Part shown: positions 9,798-17,033 of the stretch, piece after piece | Layout: each line of letters starts with the position of its first letter | Position numbering within the stretch: position 1 is the first letter of the stretch | Assembly: GCF_020880975.1 (NCBI RefSeq) | Contig: NZ_JAJIWP010000001.1 | Coordinates: 434,001 to 498,000, forward strand | Origin: Mucilaginibacter sp. UR6-1 | GTDB lineage: Bacteria; Bacteroidota; Bacteroidia; Sphingobacteriales; Sphingobacteriaceae | Direction of reading: 5' to 3' | DNA length: 64,000 nt | Program-made: the position numbers and the translations under genes | The notes under the pieces: model-generated | Database searches by the model: none | The model's input: the letters and a program-made list of their open reading frames with translations, nothing else | What the model was told of the DNA's origin: nothing

Positions 9798-10397
9798 CTA
9801 AAATAGGGTTAGCTGAACACTCGCAACTTCGTAGGCCGCAATTGCATTCAATGTGCCCCGGATCACCTGTGGATTATAATTTGACCGGTCGGTATTACCC
9901 ACTTTTTTCAGCATCATCGCTTTTAGCCGGGCCACACCCTCGTTGATGGCTGCTTCACGGGATGTAAATCGTTTGCCATAAACTGAAAGCGCGCAGCCGC
10001 CACCGGCGGTTCCAAAGCTATAGCTCAAGGCATTCGTCCAGATGTTATTCGGTCCTTTGCCGATATTCAGGGTACTATGTTCACCGTATCTTGCCTCGTT
10101 GCCGAATAACAGGGTTTCCACGGCCAGAAATTTAGGCCTTTCAAACCAGCCATATTTATCAAAGCCGATTTCCGTAAACCCGAAATCCAGTCCGTTTCGG
10201 TAAGCATGGACGTTCATGATGATACTCCTGAAGCAATCGCCAAATCCATTAAACCATGACAGTAGTTCTTCGTTGCCAGCTTCGGCGGCAGCCAGAATTT
10301 CTGCAAGAATGAGCGGTTCGTAACGGATGAGACTATGGTTATCCCGATAAGCGATGATCTGGTCTTTTGATCGAACTGTTAATACAAGCTTTTCCAT
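9798..10397 (-). CDS. Conserved-looking hypothetical protein
   Basis: 199 residues, family not recognised. It is a soluble sequence with a glycine-rich centre (SFGTAGGGCALSVYGKRF) and Trp/Phe-rich repeats. There is no signal peptide, no membrane segment and no catalytic motif I can name. The frame is closed and starts with MEKLVLTVRSKDQ. It lies on the same strand as the defence cluster but is separated from it by ~120 bases and from the upstream SDR gene by 287 bases, so it is probably transcribed alone. The gap upstream (10398-10684) holds only a short CCACGG/CCGTGG hairpin. Confidence 0.6.
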   Translation of the reverse strand: MEKLVLTVRSKDQIIAYRDNHSLIRYEPLILAEILAAAEAGNEELLSWFNGFGDCFRSIIMNVHAYRNGLDFGFTEIGFDKYGWFERPKFLAVETLLFGNEARYGEHSTLNIGKGPNNIWTNALSYSFGTAGGGCALSVYGKRFTSREAAINEGVARLKAMMLKKVGNTDRSNYNPQVIRGTLNAIAAYEVASVQLTLF

Positions 10398-10684
10398 AAA
10401 ATTAATTTTTTATGCCGGACTAAAGCGAAACGGATGAACTGTCAGGGGCCACGGGCTACCGTGGTTTATATACCCTTGACTGTTCAGGAGGCGCTTTACC
10501 TTAGCAGGACAAAATTGATTTTATGGGAAAGCGCATGAGCGGACAAATGATCAGCGCAACGGATGGGAGATGGCAAAAGTAATTCCGGGAGGAATGAAAC
10601 CTTGATTATCCGGAGATGCGGATCACAGAAAATGACCCAAGGCCGCAGATGAGGTTAAGATGAATATAAGACCTTGTATCCGGC

Positions 10685-11416
10685 TTAAAGAAAACTGATC
10701 CCGGTGATCTTCGCACAGATCTTCAGAAAACGATCCTGCAGTTCGGTTTCGTCCGACTGTAATTGATACCTGGCTTCCTGCTTGTGATGAAAATACCGGC
10801 CGGTCACCAATGCTGCTGCATCTTCACTGGTAGCTAACCAAACCTGCGTTTGAAATCCCTGTTCCAGATCGCCCGGTGCGCCTTGGCCACCCATTTTTGT
10901 AGGTACCCAGCCAGGGTCGATGGCATTAGCATAAACGGTGGGATGTTTCCGGGCCACGGCTTTAGCCAGGATGAGGTCGTGTAATTTGGAATCGGAATAG
11001 GTGGCCTGCGGGGGAACAGCTTCCAGTCCGTTAAGTTTAGGATCGCCGCTGAGGTGCATACCTGAACTCAGATAGATCAAGCGTTTAGGCAAATCGATCA
11101 TTGATGTCAAAATGTATGGCGCAAGTGTGTTAACGTTAACAATAGTGCTGCCGGCGGCCTGGTATACGCCGGCGTTATGTATGATAGCATCGAAGTTTCC
11201 TAATGCATTCACTTCGTCAGCCAGCCTCTTGATCTGGGAGATATCAGACAGATCAGCCGCTAATACGTTCTCTGCTTCCGGAATACGATCAATCGCCTCT
11301 TTTGCACGCTGCTGGTTTCTCGCGTGCAGCACGACCTGGTTTCCTTGTCTGATCAGTTCCTTAGCAGCTAACTGCCCTAAACCGTCGGCAGAGCCGGTGA
11401 TAAATATTCTTGCCAT
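10685..11416 (-). CDS. Short-chain dehydrogenase/reductase (SDR) family protein
   Basis: 243 residues, a full classical SDR. The Rossmann nucleotide-binding motif is TGSADGLG (residues 7-14), NAG is at 81-83, the catalytic Ser is at 117/118 (IYLSSG) and the Tyr140-x3-Lys144 pair is in ATYSDSK. After it comes the IDPGWVPTKMGG segment typical of SDRs. It should catalyse NAD(P)-dependent oxidoreduction of an unknown alcohol or carbonyl. It is the last gene of the seven-gene minus-strand operon that starts at 14398. An SDR is an unexpected companion for repair genes and may be a hitch-hiker. Confidence 0.9.
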   Translation of the reverse strand: MARIFITGSADGLGQLAAKELIRQGNQVVLHARNQQRAKEAIDRIPEAENVLAADLSDISQIKRLADEVNALGNFDAIIHNAGVYQAAGSTIVNVNTLAPYILTSMIDLPKRLIYLSSGMHLSGDPKLNGLEAVPPQATYSDSKLHDLILAKAVARKHPTVYANAIDPGWVPTKMGGQGAPGDLEQGFQTQVWLATSEDAAALVTGRYFHHKQEARYQLQSDETELQDRFLKICAKITGISFL

Positions 11417-11454
11417 AATCGGTTAACAGTTTCGCCGTTTCAGGGTTTTACGAA

Positions 11455-11700
11455 TCATTCGCTGAGTATCTTCAGTTTTTCAGCGATCAGTTCAAGCAGG
11501 CTGAAAGGTACCAATCTCTCCGGGGCAAGGTTTTCTGAAGCTATGGCCCGATAGCTGCCTTCTTCGTCAGGCTCAAAAACAATTGTCGTCTCACCGATCA
11601 GCACCGATATCCGGTGTGTATAACCCCAGCGCTCAAAACGCGCATTATATTCCTGTTCGCTGCCCGCAAATACGACCCGGATCAAAAAAGGACCGTTCAT
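11455..11700 (-). CDS. Small hypothetical protein
   Basis: 81 residues, starting MNGPFLIRVVFAGSEQEY, with an acidic middle (FEPDEEGSYRA). The family is not recognised. Its ATG overlaps the last base of the S1/P1 nuclease stop (an ATTAATG-type junction), the usual sign of translational coupling, and the SDR gene follows after 38 bases. It is probably a small cytosolic beta-rich protein; no function can be assigned. Confidence 0.6.
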   Translation of the reverse strand: MNGPFLIRVVFAGSEQEYNARFERWGYTHRISVLIGETTIVFEPDEEGSYRAIASENLAPERLVPFSLLELIAEKLKILSE

Positions 11701-12809
11701 TAATATTTGATTTGCGCACTGTCTGTTACGATGATTTCCGGCTTTCCTTTGTAATCGATCACGTCACCCGTTACCGTAATGACTTTATCAGCCAGCTGAG
11801 CAGCAAGCTCCTTAGCTTTACCCTTTAGTGCTACGGTCAGTAACTGGTTCGGGTACGCCCCGCCCAGGTTCACCAATACCATACTGCCGATATCTTTAGA
11901 GCTGTAGACCTTTCCGCTTACACTAACGGTCTTACCAACGAAGCCGGCAACATTCTTCAGTTGCACATTGCCGATAACGATCCCCTTCGTTGCATTGTTT
12001 TCCAGGGTCTTTGATATCTCAGCTGCGGCGGGAGGCGTAGCGCTGTTAAATAATTTGTTCAGTTCTCCGGCAAGCCGGATACCCGCCTGATCGATCCGTT
12101 TGCGCGTGACCAGGATGTATTTCTGGTAATAGGCCTCATCAATCACCTGTCCCGGCTTGGCCAAACTATATAATTCCGAACTGATCTGGTAACTTTCCCA
12201 AAGCCACTGCATCGGGCTGTCTGACTGCCATTGTTTGATCTGGGCAGAAGTGGCCAGATCATAAGTTTTTGCGATATCCTGTTCGCTCAGGCCTTCATGA
12301 TCAATCAGCCTGCTGTCCCATAGCGCATGCAGGTTGGTGCCTTTGTTATCAAACTGCACCTGTATGGTATTGCCACCCTTGTCCTCTTTCCGGCTGACAT
12401 GCATCGGCTGATGCGCATCGCCAACCAGGTGGATCAAATATTTCAGGGCTTCATTTCTCGCCTCAAAGGGCAGATTCTGATCTTTCAAGGCGGCTTCTGT
12501 TTTCAGGATCGCCGTATACACATTGTTGTCGCTTTGCGAGACCGTTTGAATGAAGGCCTCATGGCTCAGGCCCAGCGGCAGGTTTAAAAAATGCCATGGC
12601 GCGGTTTTCCGGTCTTTGTTCTCATCTGCCCAGGTGGCCACATCCGGCATGGCTTCGCCCTTTAAATAAGCAGACACGACATAAGCTGTATTGCTGGTCA
12701 GGTGCTTTTGCGCGATAGTCGCTATGGCACGGTGGCCCTTAAAGCCCCAGGAAATCAAACATAAAGCGCCGCTTAAAGCCAGCGCGCACAGAGAAATCTT
12801 TTTTATCAT
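11700..12809 (-). CDS. S1/P1-type nuclease with C-terminal OB-fold-like domain
   Basis: 369 residues. The signal peptide (to about residue 20) exposes Trp21, the N-terminal zinc ligand of S1/P1 nucleases. Other zinc-cluster motifs are His26, MPDVATWAD, the YLIHLVGDAHQPMHV segment and NLHALWDSR. These enzymes cut single-stranded DNA and RNA with three zinc ions, outside the cytoplasm. Residues ~280-369 (VIGNVQLKNVAGFVGKTV ... ITVTGDVIDYKG) look like an OB-fold domain fused after the nuclease, longer than the usual ~260-residue enzyme. It sits in the operon with AlkB- and Cdd1-like genes and overlaps the upstream small gene by 4 bases. Confidence 0.9.
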   Translation of the reverse strand: MIKKISLCALALSGALCLISWGFKGHRAIATIAQKHLTSNTAYVVSAYLKGEAMPDVATWADENKDRKTAPWHFLNLPLGLSHEAFIQTVSQSDNNVYTAILKTEAALKDQNLPFEARNEALKYLIHLVGDAHQPMHVSRKEDKGGNTIQVQFDNKGTNLHALWDSRLIDHEGLSEQDIAKTYDLATSAQIKQWQSDSPMQWLWESYQISSELYSLAKPGQVIDEAYYQKYILVTRKRIDQAGIRLAGELNKLFNSATPPAAAEISKTLENNATKGIVIGNVQLKNVAGFVGKTVSVSGKVYSSKDIGSMVLVNLGGAYPNQLLTVALKGKAKELAAQLADKVITVTGDVIDYKGKPEIIVTDSAQIKY

Positions 12810-13042
12810 ATAGGAAACGTGATCTGCGCCAGATAAGGCGCAAGTAATTGTTTATTAGTGAACGCCTGAAAGCCGTTGATCTTATTGGCGGCCCGGTCAT
12901 AAAACAGTTCGACATAACAACCGGTCAGGGCGTATAACTGAACTATCAGGCCATCTGCCTCGCGGTCAGCCAGGAAGGTGCCGCGCCAGACCGCTTCGGC
13001 TTTTTCTGTATTGTCCAGGGCATTGAATTCGTATAAGGTCAT
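12806..13042 (-). CDS. Small hypothetical protein
   Basis: 78 residues (MTLYEFNALDNTEKAEAVWRGT...), with alternating hydrophobic strands and a Phe/Tyr-rich middle (YALTGCYVELFYD). The family is not named with confidence. It overlaps the start of the S1/P1 nuclease gene by 4 bases (ATGA type) and begins 13 bases after the AlkB-like gene, so it is an integral operon member. It has no signal peptide and no membrane segment. Confidence 0.6.
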   Translation of the reverse strand: MTLYEFNALDNTEKAEAVWRGTFLADREADGLIVQLYALTGCYVELFYDRAANKINGFQAFTNKQLLAPYLAQITFPI

Positions 13043-13055
13043 CGGCGCAAAAATA

Positions 13056-13643
13056 CTAAATTACTAACCTGAAAGTTAGATTAACCCGCGGTTTCATCGG
13101 TTTGGCGGATTTTGCGATACGATGTTCCCAGTTCTCCTGAAGACCTGGTTTCATCAGCAGGAAAGATCCGTGTTCCAGTCGAACCGAATACTTTTCGTTG
13201 TGGTCTGCTTTGCTGCGAATGTCGAAGCTGCGGACATGTCCTAAGCTGACCGAAGCGATCACAGGCTGGCTGCCCATAATACTTTCTTTGTCCGAATGCC
13301 ATGCGACGGAATCATTGCCATCGCGATAATAGTTAAGCAGCACACTATTAAAGCGGATACCTGCCACTGGTTCTACCATCTGCCGGATTGCCTGAAGCTC
13401 ATCTGTCCAGGGCAGCATGCCGGCAATCTTATCCGTTTCTCCATACCAGCAGGTTAAACGGGGGGTAAGGTATTCCTTGTCCCAAAGCTTTTGAGTCGTC
13501 TGTTTCCATGGTGTATGCCCGATAAAGTGTGCGAGCAGTTTGTCACCTGCCTCGGCTTCGATCAGCGCAGCGCGGTAGTCCAGTAAATGTTTCGGCAGCC
13601 CTTTGCTTTGACCGGCAGGCGTGAATAATGCCAACTGTTCCAT
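13056..13643 (-). CDS. AlkB-like 2-oxoglutarate/Fe(II) dioxygenase
   Basis: 195 residues, the size of AlkB/ALKBH2-3-type proteins. The iron triad is His116-x-Asp118 (VAWHSDKE) and His174 (NWEHRI); the 2-oxoglutarate-binding RxNxTFR motif is Arg186-VNLTF-Arg192. NYYRDGNDSVAWH is the typical substrate-lid/HxD region. The family removes methyl lesions (1-meA, 3-meC) from DNA or RNA by oxidative demethylation. It sits second to the Cdd1-like gene, 3 bases apart, in the operon divergent from the mutasome, which supports a role in damage repair. Confidence 0.93.
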   Translation of the reverse strand: MEQLALFTPAGQSKGLPKHLLDYRAALIEAEAGDKLLAHFIGHTPWKQTTQKLWDKEYLTPRLTCWYGETDKIAGMLPWTDELQAIRQMVEPVAGIRFNSVLLNYYRDGNDSVAWHSDKESIMGSQPVIASVSLGHVRSFDIRSKADHNEKYSVRLEHGSFLLMKPGLQENWEHRIAKSAKPMKPRVNLTFRLVI

Positions 13644-13646
13644 ATC

Positions 13647-14141
13647 TTATTTTGCTTTATAAGCCTGCATTTTGGGGAACTGCCCTGACTCATACCAGGC
13701 GGTTACCGGACGATCGGCGGGAAAACCGTGTTCCGAGCGGTAAGCTTTTCGTTCTGCCGTGAAATTCCACCAGCGTTTGCTGTCATCTTTATGCTCGATA
13801 TAGTGCACCAGCAGGCGGTAGGAATCCTCTACACAAGGGTCGGCCCAGCAGCCACAGTGCTTTTCAAATGCGTCGAAGAGTTCTGCCGCTTGCTTTCCTT
13901 TCAGCTCGTCAAGTGAATAATAGCCCTGGGCCATCAGTTCTTTGGCGAATCCGATACCCAAAGAGGGGATGCTTTGAAACTGGGCCAGCGCAGTTAATTC
14001 CCTGGCGCGACCCGCTGAAGCCAGCAATATGGCTGCAATTTCATCGGGGGCATAGTCCTGTAACATCTTCTGCGTTACTTTCCGCTGTTTCAAGATTTGC
14101 TTCTCATCCGCGCTCAGATCGTAATCGATTTTCTTTTTCAT
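13647..14141 (-). CDS. Cdd1-like helix-hairpin-helix (pathogenicity-locus family) protein
   Basis: 164 residues. A helix-hairpin-helix-like stretch (LTALAQFQSIPSLGIGFAKEL, around residues 50-70) is followed by the conserved Cys-containing segment HCGCWADPCVEDSYRLLVHY and the WWNFTAERKAYR end. This matches the Cdd1/Pathogenicity locus family (PF11731), small predicted DNA-binding proteins. It lies between an 86-residue ORF (4-base overlap) and the AlkB-like gene. Its neighbourhood suggests a DNA-repair accessory role, but the family has no established activity that I know of. Confidence 0.85.
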   Translation of the reverse strand: MKKKIDYDLSADEKQILKQRKVTQKMLQDYAPDEIAAILLASAGRARELTALAQFQSIPSLGIGFAKELMAQGYYSLDELKGKQAAELFDAFEKHCGCWADPCVEDSYRLLVHYIEHKDDSKRWWNFTAERKAYRSEHGFPADRPVTAWYESGQFPKMQAYKAK

Positions 14142-14398
14142 AAGTCACGTAATAGTTGATCCATTTCTTTCTGATGGCCCGTAAGCAAGCCCGCAATTTC
14201 TTCCTGCTCACCGATGCTTAAAACGTTGCCATCATAAATCCAGTTATCGTCTCTGTCGAATAAAATCCTGCCGATAAACGACTCAGCCAGGGCATCAAAA
14301 AGGCTGTAGCTGTCGTTTTTATCCGGCAGGATACGCACCCATCTGGCTGTACTGATCTTAGCAGTTTTCGGCCTCTCTTCGAACAACTTACTTCTCAT
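14138..14398 (-). CDS. Small hypothetical protein, first gene of the repair operon
   Basis: 86 residues (MRSKLFEERPKTAKISTARWVR...). The family is not recognised; the sequence is acidic towards the C-terminus and lacks membrane segments. It begins 43 bases from the palindrome at 14441 and diverges from the mutasome operon. It overlaps the Cdd1-like gene by 4 bases. A near-match to the -7 element (TACATTTT on the minus strand) lies between the palindrome and the ATG. Confidence 0.6.
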   Translation of the reverse strand: MRSKLFEERPKTAKISTARWVRILPDKNDSYSLFDALAESFIGRILFDRDDNWIYDGNVLSIGEQEEIAGLLTGHQKEMDQLLRDL

Positions 14399-14440
14399 GA
14401 AAACAAATGTGGGGAAAAAAATGTAAAAAAGATAGAGATA

Positions 14441-14459
14441 ATGCTAAAAATATTAGCAT
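14441..14459. promoter_or_regulatory. Perfect palindrome (candidate SOS-type operator) between repair and mutasome operons
   Basis: ATGCTAA-AAATA-TTAGCAT, two perfect 7-base arms with a 5-base spacer. It directly abuts the plus-strand -7 element TAACTTTG and lies in the only 89-base gap between the two divergent operons. Arms of the same class (TACTAA/TTAGTA) with the same 5-base spacer recur at 21456 and 22071. The position over a promoter fits a repressor operator; LexA is the natural candidate because the controlled genes are ImuA/ImuB/DnaE2. Confidence 0.6.
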
Positions 14460-14466
14460 AACTTTG
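14459..14466 (+). promoter_or_regulatory. -7 promoter element of the mutasome operon
   Basis: TAACTTTG matches TAnnTTTG exactly. Its first base is the last base of the palindrome, so a bound repressor would block RNA polymerase. The first ATG of the operon is 22 bases further on. Confidence 0.55.
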
Positions 14467-14487
14467 TAGTCCTCAAAATTGGCAGAC

Positions 14488-14784
14488 ATGGTACCATTTC
14501 ATTCACAACTCGAACTCCAGAATAAGCAGACGACGCTAATGATCGAACAGCTGGATCAACTCGCTGATACAGCCGGATTTATCCGCTATCAGGTCAGGAC
14601 TTTCCATCGTAGTTCCGTGGTGTATGTGAATGCTGGGGAAGAAACGCCCGGACCTGAAGAAATTACAGGCTTTAGTGAAGAAGAGGCCTTTTCGCCGGAT
14701 GAAGTGAAAACCATTGCCGCCGCGATCCGGGAATATAACGGCAGCCGCAAACTTAACTTCAACCAGATGCACTTTGACTTTTAA
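14488..14784 (+). CDS. Small hypothetical protein heading the mutasome operon
   Basis: 98 residues from the ATG at 14488; an in-frame TTG at 14479 is a weaker alternative. The sequence is acidic (EETPGPEEITGFSEEEAFSP) and helical, with no recognised family. It lies 8 bases before imuA and just behind the palindrome and -7 element, so it is the promoter-proximal gene of the imuA-imuB-dnaE2 operon. In many Bacteroidota this slot is held by a LexA/S24-type regulator; this protein shows neither an HTH nor an S24 peptidase motif. Confidence 0.6.
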   Translation: MVPFHSQLELQNKQTTLMIEQLDQLADTAGFIRYQVRTFHRSSVVYVNAGEETPGPEEITGFSEEEAFSPDEVKTIAAAIREYNGSRKLNFNQMHFDF

Positions 14785-14792
14785 CAACGGCC

Positions 14793-15518
14793 ATGAATGT
14801 TACCAAAGAAGAAATCATCAGTAAACTCCGGCAGGATATGATCCGCTGGGAGGGCTTCCGGCCGCCGCAACCCGGTACGAGCAGCGATCTCGGCCTCGGC
14901 ATCGTCGCTGCCGCTTTTGCCAACGGCGTTTTCCCGACCGGCGCTATTCATGAGTTCATCAGCAGCAGCCCCGAAGATACTGCGGCGAGCGGCGGCTTTA
15001 TCGCGGGATTGGTCAACCGGCTCTTAGGCAGTGGCGGTGCCTGCCTGTGGATCAGTTACACCCGGCGGATCTACCCGCCAGCGCTCAAACTGTTCGGTGT
15101 GGATCCGGACCGGGTGATCTTCGTAGATGTGCCGCAGCAAAAGGATGTACTCTGGGTAACGGAAGAGGCCCTGAAGTGTGAAGGCGTGGCTACCGTCATC
15201 TGCGAAACCAGGGAGCTCAGTTTTACCGAATCCCAGCGTTTACAGCTGGCCGTTGAAAAAAGCCATGTTACGGGTTTCGTGCTGCGGAAAGATGTCAAAA
15301 AAATCAACACGACAGCCTGTGTGACCCGCTGGCAGATACGCCCGGTCCGCAGCCAGTTAAGGGCCGGTATGCCGGGTGTCGGACACCCGCGCTGGGAGGT
15401 AAACCTGCTGAAAGTAAGGAACGGAAAGCCCGGCAACTGGACGGTTGAATGGAAAAAGCGGAATTTTCACACGGTCATCGCGCCGCAGATCGCAGTGCCA
15501 GCCAAGCGTTATGCCTAA
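14793..15518 (+). CDS. imuA: ImuA, RecA-like mutasome component
   Basis: 241 residues. It is similar in layout to ImuA/SulA-like RecA paralogues: the N-terminal GAIHEFISSSPEDTAASGGF region corresponds to the RecA core entrance, followed by ACLWISYTRRIYPPALKLFGVDP and DVLWVTEEALKCEGVATVICE. It lacks a good Walker A lysine motif, as expected for ImuA, which is a RecA-fold partner rather than a recombinase. In mycobacterial and proteobacterial systems the ImuA/ImuA'-ImuB-DnaE2 complex carries out mutagenic translesion synthesis. It overlaps imuB by 8 bases. Confidence 0.88.
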   Translation: MNVTKEEIISKLRQDMIRWEGFRPPQPGTSSDLGLGIVAAAFANGVFPTGAIHEFISSSPEDTAASGGFIAGLVNRLLGSGGACLWISYTRRIYPPALKLFGVDPDRVIFVDVPQQKDVLWVTEEALKCEGVATVICETRELSFTESQRLQLAVEKSHVTGFVLRKDVKKINTTACVTRWQIRPVRSQLRAGMPGVGHPRWEVNLLKVRNGKPGNWTVEWKKRNFHTVIAPQIAVPAKRYA

Positions 15519-17013
15519 GCGTTTTGCATCCATATGGTTCCGGCATTTGCTCACAGACTGGAAGGCGATCCGCCAGCCCGGTCTGAAAGGGAAAGCTTAT
15601 GTCTTTGCCGAACCGGATCACGGGCGTATGCTGATCACTGCGCTGACGGACAACGCACGCAAATATGGTGTTACGGAAGGAATGACCGTCGCTGATGCGC
15701 GCGTCATCGCACCTGACCTTCAGGTATTCGATGGCAAGCCAGGACGGAATATCAAGTTGCTGACCGGGCTGGCAGAATGGTTCCTGCGTTACACGCCGCT
15801 CGTACAGCTCGATCCGCCGGACGGGTTGTTGCTTGACGTGACCGGCTGTACACATTTAAAAGGCGGGGAAAAAGCCTATCTGCAGGAGATCACAAAAAGA
15901 TTAAAGATCATCGGTTATGATGTGCGCCCGGCGATCGCGGACACTATCGGTGCAGCCTGGGGTGTTGCCCGTTGCGGCAGCGAAAAACTGATCATTGCGG
16001 AGGGCCAGCACCGTAACGCCCTTATGCCTTTGCCGCCCTCGGCGCTGCGTCTGCCGTTCGATCAGCTGCTGAAACTGCGCAATTTGGGATTGCACCAGAT
16101 CAGCAGTTTTATTTACATGCCGGATAGCGTGCTGCGCCGGCGCTTTGGCAAAAACATGGTGCTGCGTTTGCACCAGGCGCTCGGGCAGGAAGCAGAATAC
16201 CTCTTTCCGCTCAGGGAGCCTGTGCCTTACACCGAAAAGTTAGCATGCCTGGAAGCGATCAAAACCAGGCCTGCTATCGAGATCGCGCTGCATGACCTCC
16301 TGGAAAGGCTCTGCAGGCGGCTTTATGGCGAAGGCCTTGGCCTTAGGGCGGCCATGCTGACATGGTACCGTGTTGACGGGAAAAACGGCAATATTACCAT
16401 TGGTACCAATCATGCCAGTAACCGTGTGCAGCATCTGTTCAAACTGTTTTTTATTAAACTGGACAGCGTCGCTCCGGGACTGGGTATAGAATTGTTTACC
16501 CTGGAGGCTCTTTCCACAGAAGCCGTCAGCGACAAACAAAGCGAACTCTGGTCAGCGAGGGGAGGAGCTGACAGTGACGAGTTTGCCGAACTCCTTGACC
16601 GTGTGGCCGGCCGTATCGGCACAAAACATATCAACCGTTATTTACCCGGGGAACATTACTGGCCCGAACGGACGCCGGAGCTTAATGCCGACCTCAAAAA
16701 GAAACCGGAAAGCGACTGGCGAACAGATAAGCCGCGACCCATGCAGATTCTGGATCAGCCTGAGCCCGTGGAAGCGATGGCACTCACACCCGACTATCCG
16801 CCCAAATGGTTTATGTGGAAGGGTGAACAGCATATTATTGTGGGCGCCGACGGCCCAGAACGGATTGAGCGGGAATGGTGGCTCGAACCCGGCGAGCACC
16901 GTGATTATTATATCGCAGAGGATGAATCGGGCCGGCGTTACTGGCTGTTTCGCTCCGGGCATTACCATGACGGAAATAAACAGCACTGGTACTTACACGG
17001 ATTTTTCGCCTGA
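15511..17013 (+). CDS. imuB: ImuB, Y-family polymerase-like protein
   Basis: 500 residues from the ATG at 15511 (MPKRFASIWFRHLL), which overlaps the imuA stop by 8 bases; an in-frame upstream ATG at 15445 would be much deeper inside imuA. It has the Y-family palm and little-finger layout, but the first catalytic Asp motif is replaced by SIWFRHL and the second acidic pair is not evident. That agrees with ImuB being a catalytically inactive scaffold that binds the beta clamp, ImuA and DnaE2. The C-terminal ~120 residues carry the family's extra domain (KWFMWKGEQHIIVGADGPER). Confidence 0.9.
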   Translation: MPKRFASIWFRHLLTDWKAIRQPGLKGKAYVFAEPDHGRMLITALTDNARKYGVTEGMTVADARVIAPDLQVFDGKPGRNIKLLTGLAEWFLRYTPLVQLDPPDGLLLDVTGCTHLKGGEKAYLQEITKRLKIIGYDVRPAIADTIGAAWGVARCGSEKLIIAEGQHRNALMPLPPSALRLPFDQLLKLRNLGLHQISSFIYMPDSVLRRRFGKNMVLRLHQALGQEAEYLFPLREPVPYTEKLACLEAIKTRPAIEIALHDLLERLCRRLYGEGLGLRAAMLTWYRVDGKNGNITIGTNHASNRVQHLFKLFFIKLDSVAPGLGIELFTLEALSTEAVSDKQSELWSARGGADSDEFAELLDRVAGRIGTKHINRYLPGEHYWPERTPELNADLKKKPESDWRTDKPRPMQILDQPEPVEAMALTPDYPPKWFMWKGEQHIIVGADGPERIEREWWLEPGEHRDYYIAEDESGRRYWLFRSGHYHDGNKQHWYLHGFFA

Positions 17014-17033
17014 CAGGATCAATAACAACCATC

